A stretch of DNA of 9,104 bases from Bacteroidia bacterium (GTDB lineage Bacteria; Bacteroidota; Bacteroidia; UBA8524). How positions within the stretch are numbered: position 1 is the stretch's first letter; every line of letters starts with the position of its first letter. A program made the position numbers and the translations under genes. Where the stretch lies: the NCBI GenBank assembly GCA_023277325.1, contig JALRIQ010000104.1:1-9104 (forward strand), written 5' to 3'. The notes beneath the pieces are model-generated. The model saw only the letters and a program-made list of their open reading frames with translations, had not been told where the DNA came from and searched no databases. Positions 1-5,858 of this stretch are shown here, piece by piece.

Positions 1-192
1 CTGAACCCTAGCGGAAAATGTTCACTAAGGATTACTGGGTTGGTTTTATTACCCCTTCCCCTACGTATACAGTACCCCTCCCAATCATATAATACAACAG
101 CGTACACAGACAGTATAATGTACTGTACAGCTGGAGGCAGCGATGCCAGCGGATTGGATGCCGCCTTGGCAAAAGCTAAAACGCAGGTATAA
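1..192 (+). CDS. 3' end of an unidentified upstream gene (partial)
   Basis: Frame 1 is open from the left edge to a TAA at 190-192, giving 63 visible residues that end in GGSDASGLDAALAKAKTQV. The last third, an alanine/lysine-rich helix-like tail, looks protein-like. The first 30 residues are rich in Leu and Pro and less convincing. The best support is the junction: the stop overlaps the next start as TAATG, the usual arrangement of translationally coupled genes. I do not recognise the family. Alternatively, only a short ORF from the ATG at 118, or no gene, is present. Confidence 0.38.
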   Translation: MNPSGKCSLRITGLVLLPLPLRIQYPSQSYNTTAYTDSIMYCTAGGSDASGLDAALAKAKTQV

Positions 193-1022
193 TGGTCATT
201 TATAACCCCAAAGATTGGTTCTCTCTCATCTTTAAATTTCACAAAAGCGATACGTTTCGACGTTTGCTGTGGGTGATGCTTGCCGTTGCGGCGTATACCG
301 CGCTGGTGGTTTACCTTGAGCTGGATATTTTCCATGTAACCCGTTCGAGCAGTGCGGTGATGTACCAGCTTCTTGGCTTTGTGATTTCATTGCTACTCGT
401 ATTTCGCACCAATACTGCATACGACCGTTGGTGGGAAGGAAGAAAACAATGGGGAGCTTTGGTAAATGCGAGCAGAAACCTGCACCTCAAGGTGAAAAAC
501 CTCATTCCTAATGATGCGCCAGAGAAGGAGCGTTTTATGGAATTGGTCCCGCGTTATTCCTTTGTACTGCGTTATCATTTGAGGGATATAAAGTGGGAAG
601 GCATGAAGGAAGATTGTCATCAACCCAATGCTGTTGCCAATGAACTCTACCGCATTCTGGGCCGTTGGATGACGGAATACAAGATTTCCACCGAGTTGAT
701 GTTGGCCATTGAAGATGAGCTCAAAGAATTAACCGATATCTGCGGAGCATGCGAGCGTATTCGTAAAACGCCTATTCCTTATAGCTACAATATCTTCATC
801 AAGAAATTCATTTTCGCCTATGTCATGACCTTGCCCTTCGGCTTCGTGGTGGAATATGGTTATGGCATTATCCCAATTGTATTGTTTACCCTGTATGCCC
901 TGGCTTCTTTGGAATTGATTGCCGAAGAAATCGAAGACCCCTTCGGTGAAGATGCCAACGATTTACCTATCGATACCATTGTCGATACGATCGCAGAGAA
1001 TACCAAGGAACTCGCCCCGTAG
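192..1022 (+). CDS. Bestrophin-family (UPF0187/YneE-type) membrane channel protein
   Basis: 276-residue protein of the bacterial bestrophin family, pentameric inner-membrane ion channels related to animal bestrophin chloride channels; characterised bacterial members can be cation-selective, so the ion is not assigned here. Hydrophobic segments lie at about 25-42, 57-72, 205-220 and 224-242. The family signature FRTNTAYDRWWEGRKQWG is at 71-88, another conserved block (GACERIRKTPIPYSY) at 185-199, and the typical tail IEDPFGEDANDLPID at 247-261. The length is close to family members. The start is fixed by the ATG overlapping the upstream stop (TAATG), suggesting translational coupling. The stop is TAG, read as TAGACATCATGG, and it converges on the antiporter gene 198 bp away. 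Confidence 0.93.
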   Translation: MVIYNPKDWFSLIFKFHKSDTFRRLLWVMLAVAAYTALVVYLELDIFHVTRSSSAVMYQLLGFVISLLLVFRTNTAYDRWWEGRKQWGALVNASRNLHLKVKNLIPNDAPEKERFMELVPRYSFVLRYHLRDIKWEGMKEDCHQPNAVANELYRILGRWMTEYKISTELMLAIEDELKELTDICGACERIRKTPIPYSYNIFIKKFIFAYVMTLPFGFVVEYGYGIIPIVLFTLYALASLELIAEEIEDPFGEDANDLPIDTIVDTIAENTKELAP

Positions 1023-1123
1023 ACATCATGGTCACACGAAAACCACCCTCTCAAACCTCATCGTTCGAATTCCGTGCCTTCGCTCATAGCTACGGCGAGC
1101 CGCGACGGAGGTGCAAAAATTCT

Positions 1124-1148
1124 CCTTATCCCCTCATCCCCTTATCAT
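1124..1148. repeat. 8-bp tandem (CTTATCCC / CTCATCCC / CTTATCAT)
   Basis: Three consecutive 8-bp units at 1125-1132, 1133-1140 and 1141-1148 lie in the convergent gap between the bestrophin and antiporter genes. A related word in the opposite orientation, ATGAGGAG, occurs three times at 4547-4577. The repeat is too short and degenerate to be a mobile element on its own. Confidence 0.55.
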
Positions 1149-1211
1149 GGCTTGCCCTGAACGTCACGTAAACAACGCAAACCATAAGCCATCTTCGAAC
1201 AACAAGCCATG
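1146..1211. repeat. 9-bp perfect inverted repeat in convergent gap
   Basis: CATGGCTTG at 1146-1154 is the exact reverse complement of CAAGCCATG at 1203-1211, with a 48-nt loop. A further AAGCCAT lies at 1186-1192. It sits between the convergent ends of the bestrophin and antiporter genes and might act as a bidirectional transcription stop, but there is no U-tract, so that role is a guess. Confidence 0.4.
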
Positions 1212-1220
1212 GTCTATCGT

Positions 1221-2423
1221 CTAATACCGTGACTGAATCGTAATCTTCCGCTCACGGTACGCCATTAACCCAATCATCATCAATACAGATGTAGCAAGGA
1301 TGGTGAAGAATAAAATACCCTCATCGAAGTTGGCAATTTTATACTCTTCGGGGATGCTGTAGAATAAGGTGATGGTAATCAATCCACGCGGTGCGATGAG
1401 CACTTCTGGGAAGATCCGCGACTTGAGGAAGATACTTAGGTTGATAAGTCTTACGAGGATGAATATCAATACAATGATGCTTCCTGCGATGATGATTTCT
1501 TGTTCACTCAAGAGAGACAGGTTCATAGAAAAACCGAATACCATGAAAAAGAGCGTCCGCACTACAAAGGAGAATTCCAGTGTGATCACTTTAAACTCGC
1601 GCAAGACGGTGCTCGTGTTTTCCCAATTGTATTTGAACCAGGCGCCGAACTTGTTTTCGAATACCAGTTTGGAGTTGTTCAGTATCAATCCGAAGAAGAA
1701 GATGAGCAAGAGTGAACTCAGGTGCATCAATTTTCCAAGTGAATAGAACAGCGTAATCAATGCCAGCAAAAAGAGGAATTTCACCTTCAGTTTGATACGG
1801 TCCATGAAGATGAAAAGAAGCACTGCACCCACGATGGAAACAATGATGGTACTGCCAATTTCGATGATTGGTTTATACCAACTGATGGATTCCTGTGGAT
1901 TACTGAAGGCCACTAAGTTGAAAATCATAATGCCGATGATATCCGAGAATACCGATTCGTAAATCATGAACTCTTTTTTATTCAATGGCAATACCTCCAC
2001 ACTTGGGATAACAATGGCCGAGCTGATTACCGACAAACTCAGTCCATACAAGAAGGCCGAGCGGTAATCGGAATCCGTAAAGTATTGAATAAGGTAGGTA
2101 ATGGTAAACGACGACAGGAGTAAGAGCAGCACCGATACAAAAAGCGCCATGAGGATCATATTCTTCTTTTCCTTCTCCAGGTGCAAGTCGAAGGTACCTT
2201 CCAGAACAATGAGAATCAGTCCTATCGTTCCAAGTATCGAAAGGAAGCTCATTGGGATATCCCAATTCACTCCAGCGTACTCAAATCCGTATTTCAATCC
2301 GATGCCCGTTCCAATAAGTAGGAGCACGGAGGGAATACGGGTGCTGCTCGAAACCAGATTGAAGACATACGACAAAATGATTAGGGAGCAAACAATGATG
2401 ATACTTAAAAAATCATTCGGCAT
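1221..2423 (-). CDS. Cation:proton antiporter (CPA-type, Na+/H+ exchanger fold)
   Basis: 400-residue polytopic membrane protein with about 11-12 hydrophobic segments from residue 5 to 388, resembling the Na+/H+ exchanger superfamily (PF00999). It would exchange Na+ or K+ for H+ across the inner membrane for pH and salt homeostasis. SSAIVIPSVEVL (134-145) and ESVFSDIIGIMIFN (156-169) fall where transporters of this fold carry the ion-binding TM4/TM5 motifs; APRGLIT (344-350) matches the conserved RG region near the C-terminus. The usual Asn-Asp (CPA1) or Asp-Asp (CPA2) pair reads Ser160-Asp161, so electrogenicity cannot be predicted. There is no C-terminal TrkA domain. I start at the ATG at 2423, not the in-frame TTG at 2438, because that TTG lies inside a TAnnTTTG promoter box and GGAG sits 9 nt before the ATG. 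The stop is TAG, read as TAGACGATAGAC. Confidence 0.87.
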   Translation of the reverse strand: MPNDFLSIIIVCSLIILSYVFNLVSSSTRIPSVLLLIGTGIGLKYGFEYAGVNWDIPMSFLSILGTIGLILIVLEGTFDLHLEKEKKNMILMALFVSVLLLLLSSFTITYLIQYFTDSDYRSAFLYGLSLSVISSAIVIPSVEVLPLNKKEFMIYESVFSDIIGIMIFNLVAFSNPQESISWYKPIIEIGSTIIVSIVGAVLLFIFMDRIKLKVKFLFLLALITLFYSLGKLMHLSSLLLIFFFGLILNNSKLVFENKFGAWFKYNWENTSTVLREFKVITLEFSFVVRTLFFMVFGFSMNLSLLSEQEIIIAGSIIVLIFILVRLINLSIFLKSRIFPEVLIAPRGLITITLFYSIPEEYKIANFDEGILFFTILATSVLMMIGLMAYRERKITIQSRY

Positions 2424-2435
2424 AGCAGATAGCTC

Positions 2436-2443
2436 CAAAAATA
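2436..2443 (-). promoter_or_regulatory. Bacteroidota -7 promoter box upstream of the antiporter
   Basis: TATTTTTG on the minus strand matches the phylum consensus TAnnTTTG exactly and ends 12 nt before the antiporter ATG. A transcript starting about 5 nt further on would have a leader of only a few bases. No convincing -33 TTG is seen at the expected distance, so this is a candidate only. Confidence 0.45.
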
Positions 2444-2470
2444 CCTAAAAGCGCGACATTGTAAGGTGCT

Positions 2471-2506
2471 CCCAGATTTATTTTCCAAAAACAAAAGAAA
2501 TTTGGG
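2471..2506. repeat. 9-bp imperfect inverted repeat upstream of the antiporter promoter
   Basis: CCCAGATTT (2471-2479) and AAATTTGGG (2498-2506) can pair over nine positions if one G-U pair is allowed (plus-strand RNA); the loop is 18 nt. It lies about 30 bp upstream of the antiporter's candidate promoter. A regulator site is possible, but chance is not excluded in AT-rich DNA. Confidence 0.25.
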
Positions 2507-2558
2507 GGTTAATGAAACTTTTTGACCGCGGCCAAAGGGAATGAGGTTAAGGGTTCAG

Positions 2559-2595
2559 CCCTTCGACTCGGCGAAAAGCCTCGCTCAGGATGACA
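2559..2595. repeat. Degenerate CCCTTCGACT...GCTCAGGATGACA intergenic element
   Basis: The element begins CCCTTCGACTCGG and ends CTCGCTCAGGATGACA. As I recall, words of the form CCTTCGACT(n)CGCTCAGGATGACA are a widely scattered intergenic repeat in Bacteroidota and neighbouring phyla. This copy has an internal insertion that makes a small GGC-gaaaa-GCC hairpin. It lies in the 414-bp gap between miaE and the antiporter. Confidence 0.55.
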
Positions 2596-2630
2596 TGGTT
2601 TAGGGCTTTTGGAAAGAATACACCAAGTCA

Positions 2631-2684
2631 GGTCGAGCTTGTCGAGCCCCTAGCTATCAGCTTCTCGACATACTCGAAGTAACG
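2631..2684. repeat. Two TCGA-rich word repeats
   Basis: GGTCGAGCTTGTCGAGCCCC (2631-2650) contains GTCGAG twice, 10 bp apart. CTTCTCGACATACTCGAAG (2661-2679) is a partly palindromic relative. Both share the TCGA core of the element 36 bp to the left. No ORF covers them, and they look like members of the same class of dispersed intergenic words. Confidence 0.45.
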
Positions 2685-2782
2685 AAAAATCAGGCATATA
2701 ACTTTCGATTATGTCTTTTTGTTAAGCGAAGAGATTACTCCTCGAAGCGACTTCATTTTGTGGAGCAGTCCTTCTTCTGAAA

Positions 2783-2843
2783 GTCTCTTGTCTGGATGTC
2801 TTTTGTCTGGATGTCTGTTGTCTAATTGTCTGACAGTCTAATG
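2783..2843. repeat. 15-bp tandem GTCT repeat running into the miaE stop codon
   Basis: TTGTCTGGATGTCT occurs at 2788-2801 and 2803-2816, with a third degenerate copy TTGTCTAATTGTCT at 2818-2831: a strict 15-bp period made of 7- and 8-bp half-units around GTCT. The pattern continues as GACAGTCTAATGT, so the last GTCTA supplies the miaE stop codon (2838-2840). On the gene's own strand it reads TAGAC followed by repeated AGAC words. Confidence 0.75.
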
Positions 2844-3419
2844 TACCCGATCGCCTCTTAGCTCCAGTCCCGCTAAAATCTGTGCTTCTCCTTCAAGAAT
2901 CTCTTCCCAGCGTTGTTTGACCTCCTCTGTTCGGAAGTATTTTTTTGCCAGGTCGATAAACATGCGGTAATGGCCGGCTTCAGAAACCATAAACTCATGG
3001 TAGAATTCACGAAGTTCCTCATCGCTGCAATGGAGGGAGAGTAGACGGAAGCGTTCACAACTGCGTGCCTCAATCATGGCATTGATCAATAAATCATCCA
3101 ATAAGGCTTGTTCGCGGTGAAGTCCTTTGCGCTTGAGAAGAATCAGCTGGTTCACATAAACATCCTTGCGTTGATGGCCCAGTTTAAGTCCGCGGCGTTT
3201 AAGTTCTTTGAGTACTTTTCTAAAATGTCCCCATTCTTCGGCAACCAAAGGAGTGACCTCATCCACCAATTCTTCTTTATCCGAGTGGTGACTGATTAAG
3301 CTGATGCCGCTGGTCGCTGCCTTTTGCTCACAGAAAGCATGATCGGTAAGAATTTCTTCGAGCGACTTTTCCGCAATATTGGCCCAGCGTGGGTCCGTGG
3401 CTAATTTCAATCCAAGCAT
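2838..3419 (-). CDS. miaE: tRNA-(ms2io6A)-hydroxylase, MiaE family
   Basis: 193-residue non-haem di-iron protein of the MiaE family, which uses O2 to hydroxylate the isopentenyl group of 2-methylthio-N6-isopentenyladenosine at tRNA position 37. The ferritin-like ligand set is complete: Glu31 in TDHAFCEQKAA, Glu62 and His65 in EEWGHF, Glu117 in IEARSCERF, and Glu147 and His150 in SEAGHY. The opening MLGLKLATDPRW is typical of the Bacteroidota subfamily and supports this start. It lies 35 bp downstream of apt on the same strand. A TAnnTTTG box only 4 nt before the ATG suggests its own leaderless transcript. The TAG stop is embedded in a tandem repeat. The partner enzymes MiaA and MiaB are not in this window. 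Confidence 0.93.
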   Translation of the reverse strand: MLGLKLATDPRWANIAEKSLEEILTDHAFCEQKAATSGISLISHHSDKEELVDEVTPLVAEEWGHFRKVLKELKRRGLKLGHQRKDVYVNQLILLKRKGLHREQALLDDLLINAMIEARSCERFRLLSLHCSDEELREFYHEFMVSEAGHYRMFIDLAKKYFRTEEVKQRWEEILEGEAQILAGLELRGDRVH

Positions 3420-3423
3420 GCCG

Positions 3424-3431
3424 CAAAGATA
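3424..3431 (-). promoter_or_regulatory. -7 promoter box abutting the miaE start
   Basis: TATCTTTG on the minus strand is an exact TAnnTTTG match ending 4 nt before the miaE ATG (CGGC between). With the usual spacing, transcription would begin at or beside the A of ATG. No clear -33 TTG is seen. Confidence 0.42.
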
Positions 3432-3454
3432 AACAAGGGGATGGAATGAAAGGT

Positions 3455-3994
3455 CTAGTAGGTGGCCAATCCTACGATTTCTGCATCAGGAAATTTTTTA
3501 TTTAGAACGGCCTTTCCATTCAGGAAACTTAAATCCACCAAAAAGGAGAATCCAGAGACTTTCGCGCCAACCTGCTCGCATAATTGAGCTGCTGCTGAGG
3601 CCGTTCCTCCAGTGGCAAGTAAATCATCGTGCACCAACACATTCCATCCTTTTTCAAGCGCATCCTCGTGGATTTCGATGGTAGCTTCTCCGTATTCCAG
3701 GGCATAACTCAGCTTTACTGTTTTGGCAGGAAGTTTCCCCACCTTGCGCACCAGGACAAATGGAAGGCGCATACGCGTAGCCAGAGCAAGTCCGAATAAA
3801 AAGCCCCGCGACTCAATACCTAGGATGGCATCAATACCCTTATTTTCAAAATGACTACTGAATCCATCCAAAATTCGGCTGCATAGAGCCGGATCCTTAA
3901 AAATTGGAGTAACGTCTTTGAAATTGATTCCTGGCTTCGGGAAATCAGGAATATTTCGAATGGCGGCTTTGATGTCTTCTTCCAATTGCTGCAT
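3455..3994 (-). CDS. apt: Adenine phosphoribosyltransferase
   Basis: 179-residue type I phosphoribosyltransferase that converts adenine and PRPP to AMP and pyrophosphate in purine salvage; cytosolic. DFPKPGINFKDVTPIFKDP (17-35) is the APRT-specific N-terminal block, ESRGF (61-65) and YALEYG (98-103) line the active site, and VLVHDDLLATGGTASA (119-134) is the PRPP-binding loop with its acidic pair. The length is normal. I start at the ATG at 3994; an in-frame TTG at 4000 lies inside a TAnnTTTG promoter box and would add only two residues. miaE follows 35 bp downstream in the same direction. The TAG stop reads TAGACC. Confidence 0.96.
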   Translation of the reverse strand: MQQLEEDIKAAIRNIPDFPKPGINFKDVTPIFKDPALCSRILDGFSSHFENKGIDAILGIESRGFLFGLALATRMRLPFVLVRKVGKLPAKTVKLSYALEYGEATIEIHEDALEKGWNVLVHDDLLATGGTASAAAQLCEQVGAKVSGFSFLVDLSFLNGKAVLNKKFPDAEIVGLATY

Positions 3995-3997
3995 GGG

Positions 3998-4005
3998 CAA
4001 ACATA
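3998..4005 (-). promoter_or_regulatory. -7 promoter box abutting the apt start
   Basis: TATGTTTG on the minus strand matches TAnnTTTG exactly and ends 3 nt before the apt ATG (CCC between). This again predicts a leaderless message. The -33 element is not evident. Confidence 0.42.
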
Positions 4006-4076
4006 CTAAAAGGAGCGGACAGACGCTTTATTGATTGACTTTTTACTGCATACCATTATTTACCTACCCTCGGCGT

Positions 4077-4425
4077 GTGGATAGGAAAGTCACTTTATTC
4101 ACGGCCTTCCTTAGCATGGGGCTGATAGCCTGTTTCGAGCAAGCGAACATTGACCCAAGAGAAACGGATTTTAGTTATTACGAGCAAGTCACCGGGGATC
4201 AACTATCCACTTGCATGGCTGCGTTTAGGAATGATAACGCACTGTTTACTAAGTCTTCAAATACCTAATTCCTTACAGCGGATAGATCCTTCCAGAACAT
4301 TTTCAGCCAAGATGAACCTGATAGATCCATGGGGCGACTTTAACGCAGAGGGGATTGAGTATATCTCGGGATAAGACTATCTGGTATTTGGCGAAATGGA
4401 TGGTAAGCCGGCCTGGGCCAAATAA
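4077..4425 (+). pseudogene. Decayed small lipoprotein gene (frameshift and internal stop)
   Basis: From a GTG at 4077 one frame encodes a classic lipoprotein signal: a charged start (MDRK), a hydrophobic stretch and the lipobox LIAC with Cys19, then FEQANIDPRETDFSYYEQ, stopping at 4268. The frame one base over carries a protein-like tail, MNLIDPWGDFNAEGIEYISG, then an in-frame TAA at 4372-4374, then DYLVFGEMDGKPAWAK and a final TAA at 4423-4425. A hairpin follows within 3 bp, as expected for a true gene end. I read this as one lipoprotein gene broken by at least one frameshift and one nonsense change. An intact 63-residue lipoprotein (4077-4268) is the alternative. The family is not recognised. 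It is divergent from apt. Confidence 0.45.
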
Positions 4426-4451
4426 AAAACGACGACTTAGATGTCGCCGTT
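4421..4451 (-). terminator. Hairpin terminator, probably bidirectional
   Basis: AACGACGAC (4428-4436) and GTCGCCGTT (4443-4451) form a 9-position stem with one mismatch and a 6-nt loop. On the minus strand it is followed by TTTTTATTT, a textbook rho-independent signal. On the plus strand it starts 3 bp after the lipoprotein remnant's final stop. It therefore lies between convergent units, the remnant (+) and trxB (-), although trxB ends about 320 bp away. Confidence 0.6.
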
Positions 4452-4471
4452 CCTTATAAGTTTTATTGATG

Positions 4472-4490
4472 GTCCACAGTCCATGGTCCA
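4472..4490. repeat. 7-bp-period GTCCA triplet repeat
   Basis: GTCCA recurs at 4472, 4479 and 4486 (GTCCAca GTCCAtg GTCCAta), an exact 7-bp period. Read on the other strand it is TGGAC-like and resembles the TAGACga TAGACca repeat at the antiporter stop codon. Confidence 0.6.
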
Positions 4491-4546
4491 TAGAGGCTCT
4501 GTTGTACTTTATGGTTGCTATTGATAAGGGCTAATAGAGGTTAACC

Positions 4547-4577
4547 ATGAGGAGATGAGGAGTAACGGGATGAGGAG
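4547..4577. repeat. ATGAGGAG word repeated three times
   Basis: ATGAGGAG occurs at 4547-4554, 4555-4562 and 4570-4577. The first two copies are directly adjacent and the third is 15 bp after the second. The reverse complement resembles the CTCATCCC tandem at 1124-1148. The 348 bp from 4426 to 4773 hold only this, the hairpin and the other short repeats listed; I see no convincing gene there. Confidence 0.55.
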
Positions 4578-4693
4578 AAAAGGTTCGGGCTATCAAGGAA
4601 TTATTCTGCGCTTTTTACGCCTTCGCATACGGTATGGCGCACGCGGTCTGCGGAGAAGGGCCTTTTATGCCTACGAAAGCAATCTTTTTGCGG

Positions 4694-4708
4694 CTCCGCG
4701 CCTCCGCG
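4694..4708. repeat. CTCCGCG direct repeat
   Basis: CTCCGCG occurs at 4694-4700 and 4702-4708 (8-bp period), within a locally GC-rich patch in otherwise AT-richer spacer. It is reminiscent of the cGCGGAGgCGCGGAG-type words scattered in several bacterial genomes, a resemblance drawn from memory only. Confidence 0.45.
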
Positions 4709-4759
4709 TCAAAATTAGGCTGAGAATAATGAAACGCATGAATAATCTCAATTTGCCAT

Positions 4760-4773
4760 CCGTCGACCGTCGA
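4760..4773. repeat. 7-bp tandem CCGTCGA abutting the trxB stop codon
   Basis: CCGTCGA is duplicated at 4760-4766 and 4767-4773 and directly abuts the trxB stop codon (4774-4776). On the trxB strand the message reads TAG TCGACGG TCGACGG. Confidence 0.6.
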
Positions 4774-5733
4774 CTAACTCATTACTGCCGAATGCTGAGC
4801 CGCTAGGAAGCGCTCTGCATCAAGAGCAGCCATACAACCAGTTCCAGCTGCAGTAATGGCCTGACGGTATACCTTATCCTGGGCATCACCACATGCAAAA
4901 ACACCTTCTACATTGGTTTTAGACGTTCCAGGAATGGTTTTGATATAACCTTGCTCATCCAGATCGATATAGTCCTTAAAGATCCAGGTATTTGGCGTAT
5001 GACCGATAGCCACAAAGAATCCTTGAACAGGAAGGGTTATGGTTTCTCCGGTATTTACATTTTTGATGCGCGCACCTTCAACAGTCGTATCACCAAGAAT
5101 TTCGTCGGTTACGGTTTCGTAATGGATTTCAATATTTGGCGTTGTTTCTACACGGTGTTGCATAGCTTTCGAAGCACGGAAATGGTCTTTGCGCACAATC
5201 ATATGCACCTTAGAACAGATTTTTGCCAAGTAAGAAGCTTCCTCACAAGCAGTATCTCCACCACCTACAATCGCAACTTCTTTCTGACGGTAAAAGAATC
5301 CGTCGCATACGGCACAGGCAGATACACCACCACCGTTTGACTTGAATTTATCTTCAGAAGGAATTCCCAACCATTTTGCTGAAGCTCCTGTGGCAATGAT
5401 TACTGTTTCTGCACTGATTTCTTTGCTTTCGTCTACAATGACTTTAAACGGACGGATAGAAAAATCTACCGCGGTTGCCAGTCCGAAGCGAACATCCGCT
5501 CCTAAACGAACCGCTTGTTCTTTGAACATGGTCATCATCTCAGGTCCTTCCACACCATTAGGAAATCCTGGATAATTTTCAACCTCGGTGGTTATGGTTA
5601 GCTGTCCACCAGGTTGCAATCCTTCGTACATCACAGGTTTCATATCCGCTCTAGCAGCATAAATTGCAGCGGTGTATCCAGCGGGTCCTGAACCGATAAT
5701 CAGGCATTCAACATGTTCAATCTGTTCGCTCAT
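4774..5733 (-). CDS. trxB: Thioredoxin-disulfide reductase
   Basis: 319-residue low-molecular-weight thioredoxin reductase, a cytosolic FAD enzyme that passes electrons from NADPH to thioredoxin. GSGPAG (14-19) is the FAD-binding fingerprint, CAVCD (140-144) the redox-active disulfide, GGGDTA (157-162) with RKDHFRAS (181-188) the NADPH-binding part, and ACGDAQD (280-286) the second FAD motif. All key residues are present and the length is standard. I start at the ATG at 5733; an in-frame TTG at 5742 would add only MNT. Upstream lie a terminator for the preceding remnant and a near-consensus promoter box at 5756-5763. The TAG stop abuts a 7-bp tandem repeat. No thioredoxin gene is nearby. Confidence 0.97.
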   Translation of the reverse strand: MSEQIEHVECLIIGSGPAGYTAAIYAARADMKPVMYEGLQPGGQLTITTEVENYPGFPNGVEGPEMMTMFKEQAVRLGADVRFGLATAVDFSIRPFKVIVDESKEISAETVIIATGASAKWLGIPSEDKFKSNGGGVSACAVCDGFFYRQKEVAIVGGGDTACEEASYLAKICSKVHMIVRKDHFRASKAMQHRVETTPNIEIHYETVTDEILGDTTVEGARIKNVNTGETITLPVQGFFVAIGHTPNTWIFKDYIDLDEQGYIKTIPGTSKTNVEGVFACGDAQDKVYRQAITAAGTGCMAALDAERFLAAQHSAVMS

Positions 5734-5755
5734 TGTATTCAATTATTAAGAGGTG

Positions 5756-5763
5756 CAAAGTTG
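5756..5763 (-). promoter_or_regulatory. Near-consensus -7 box for trxB
   Basis: CAACTTTG on the minus strand differs from TAnnTTTG at one position and ends 22 nt before the trxB ATG, giving a conventional short leader. No -33 TTG is clear. It lies just downstream of a terminator, where an independent trxB promoter would be needed. Confidence 0.28.
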
Positions 5764-5800
5764 TTTATTTCAGGGAATAATCCTGACACATTTTATAAAC

Positions 5801-5829
5801 AAAAAAGGAGCCACATGACTGCAGCTCCT
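5801..5829 (-). terminator. Rho-independent terminator
   Basis: On the minus strand AGGAGC (5829-5824) and GCTCCT (5811-5806) form a perfect 6-bp stem with a 12-nt loop and run directly into TTTTTT (through 5801). It lies about 30 bp beyond the stop of the remnant ending at 5859, so it marks that gene's end and insulates trxB. Confidence 0.7.
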
Positions 5830-5858
5830 CTTACTTACGATGTTTTATGTTTGTTAAA

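Noticed and set aside
1369..1746. 125-codon plus-strand open frame inside the antiporter gene
   Set aside because: Antisense to a well-supported membrane protein, with no motifs of its own.
2838..3994. apt and miaE as a strict two-gene operon
   Set aside because: The 35-bp gap and shared strand fit, but miaE has its own exact -7 box and the functions are unrelated, so I left the operon question open.
4591..4690. Possible structured RNA around CCTTCGCA...TGCGGAGAAGG
   Set aside because: Pairing needs a two-base bulge in a long imperfect stem, and nothing else supports an RNA gene.
4721..4750. TGAGAATAAT...AATAATCTCA as a trxB terminator
   Set aside because: Several mismatches within the arms and no T-tract; the better hairpin is at 4421-4451.
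4951..5340. 129-codon plus-strand open frame inside trxB
   Set aside because: Antisense shadow of a gene with every catalytic motif intact.
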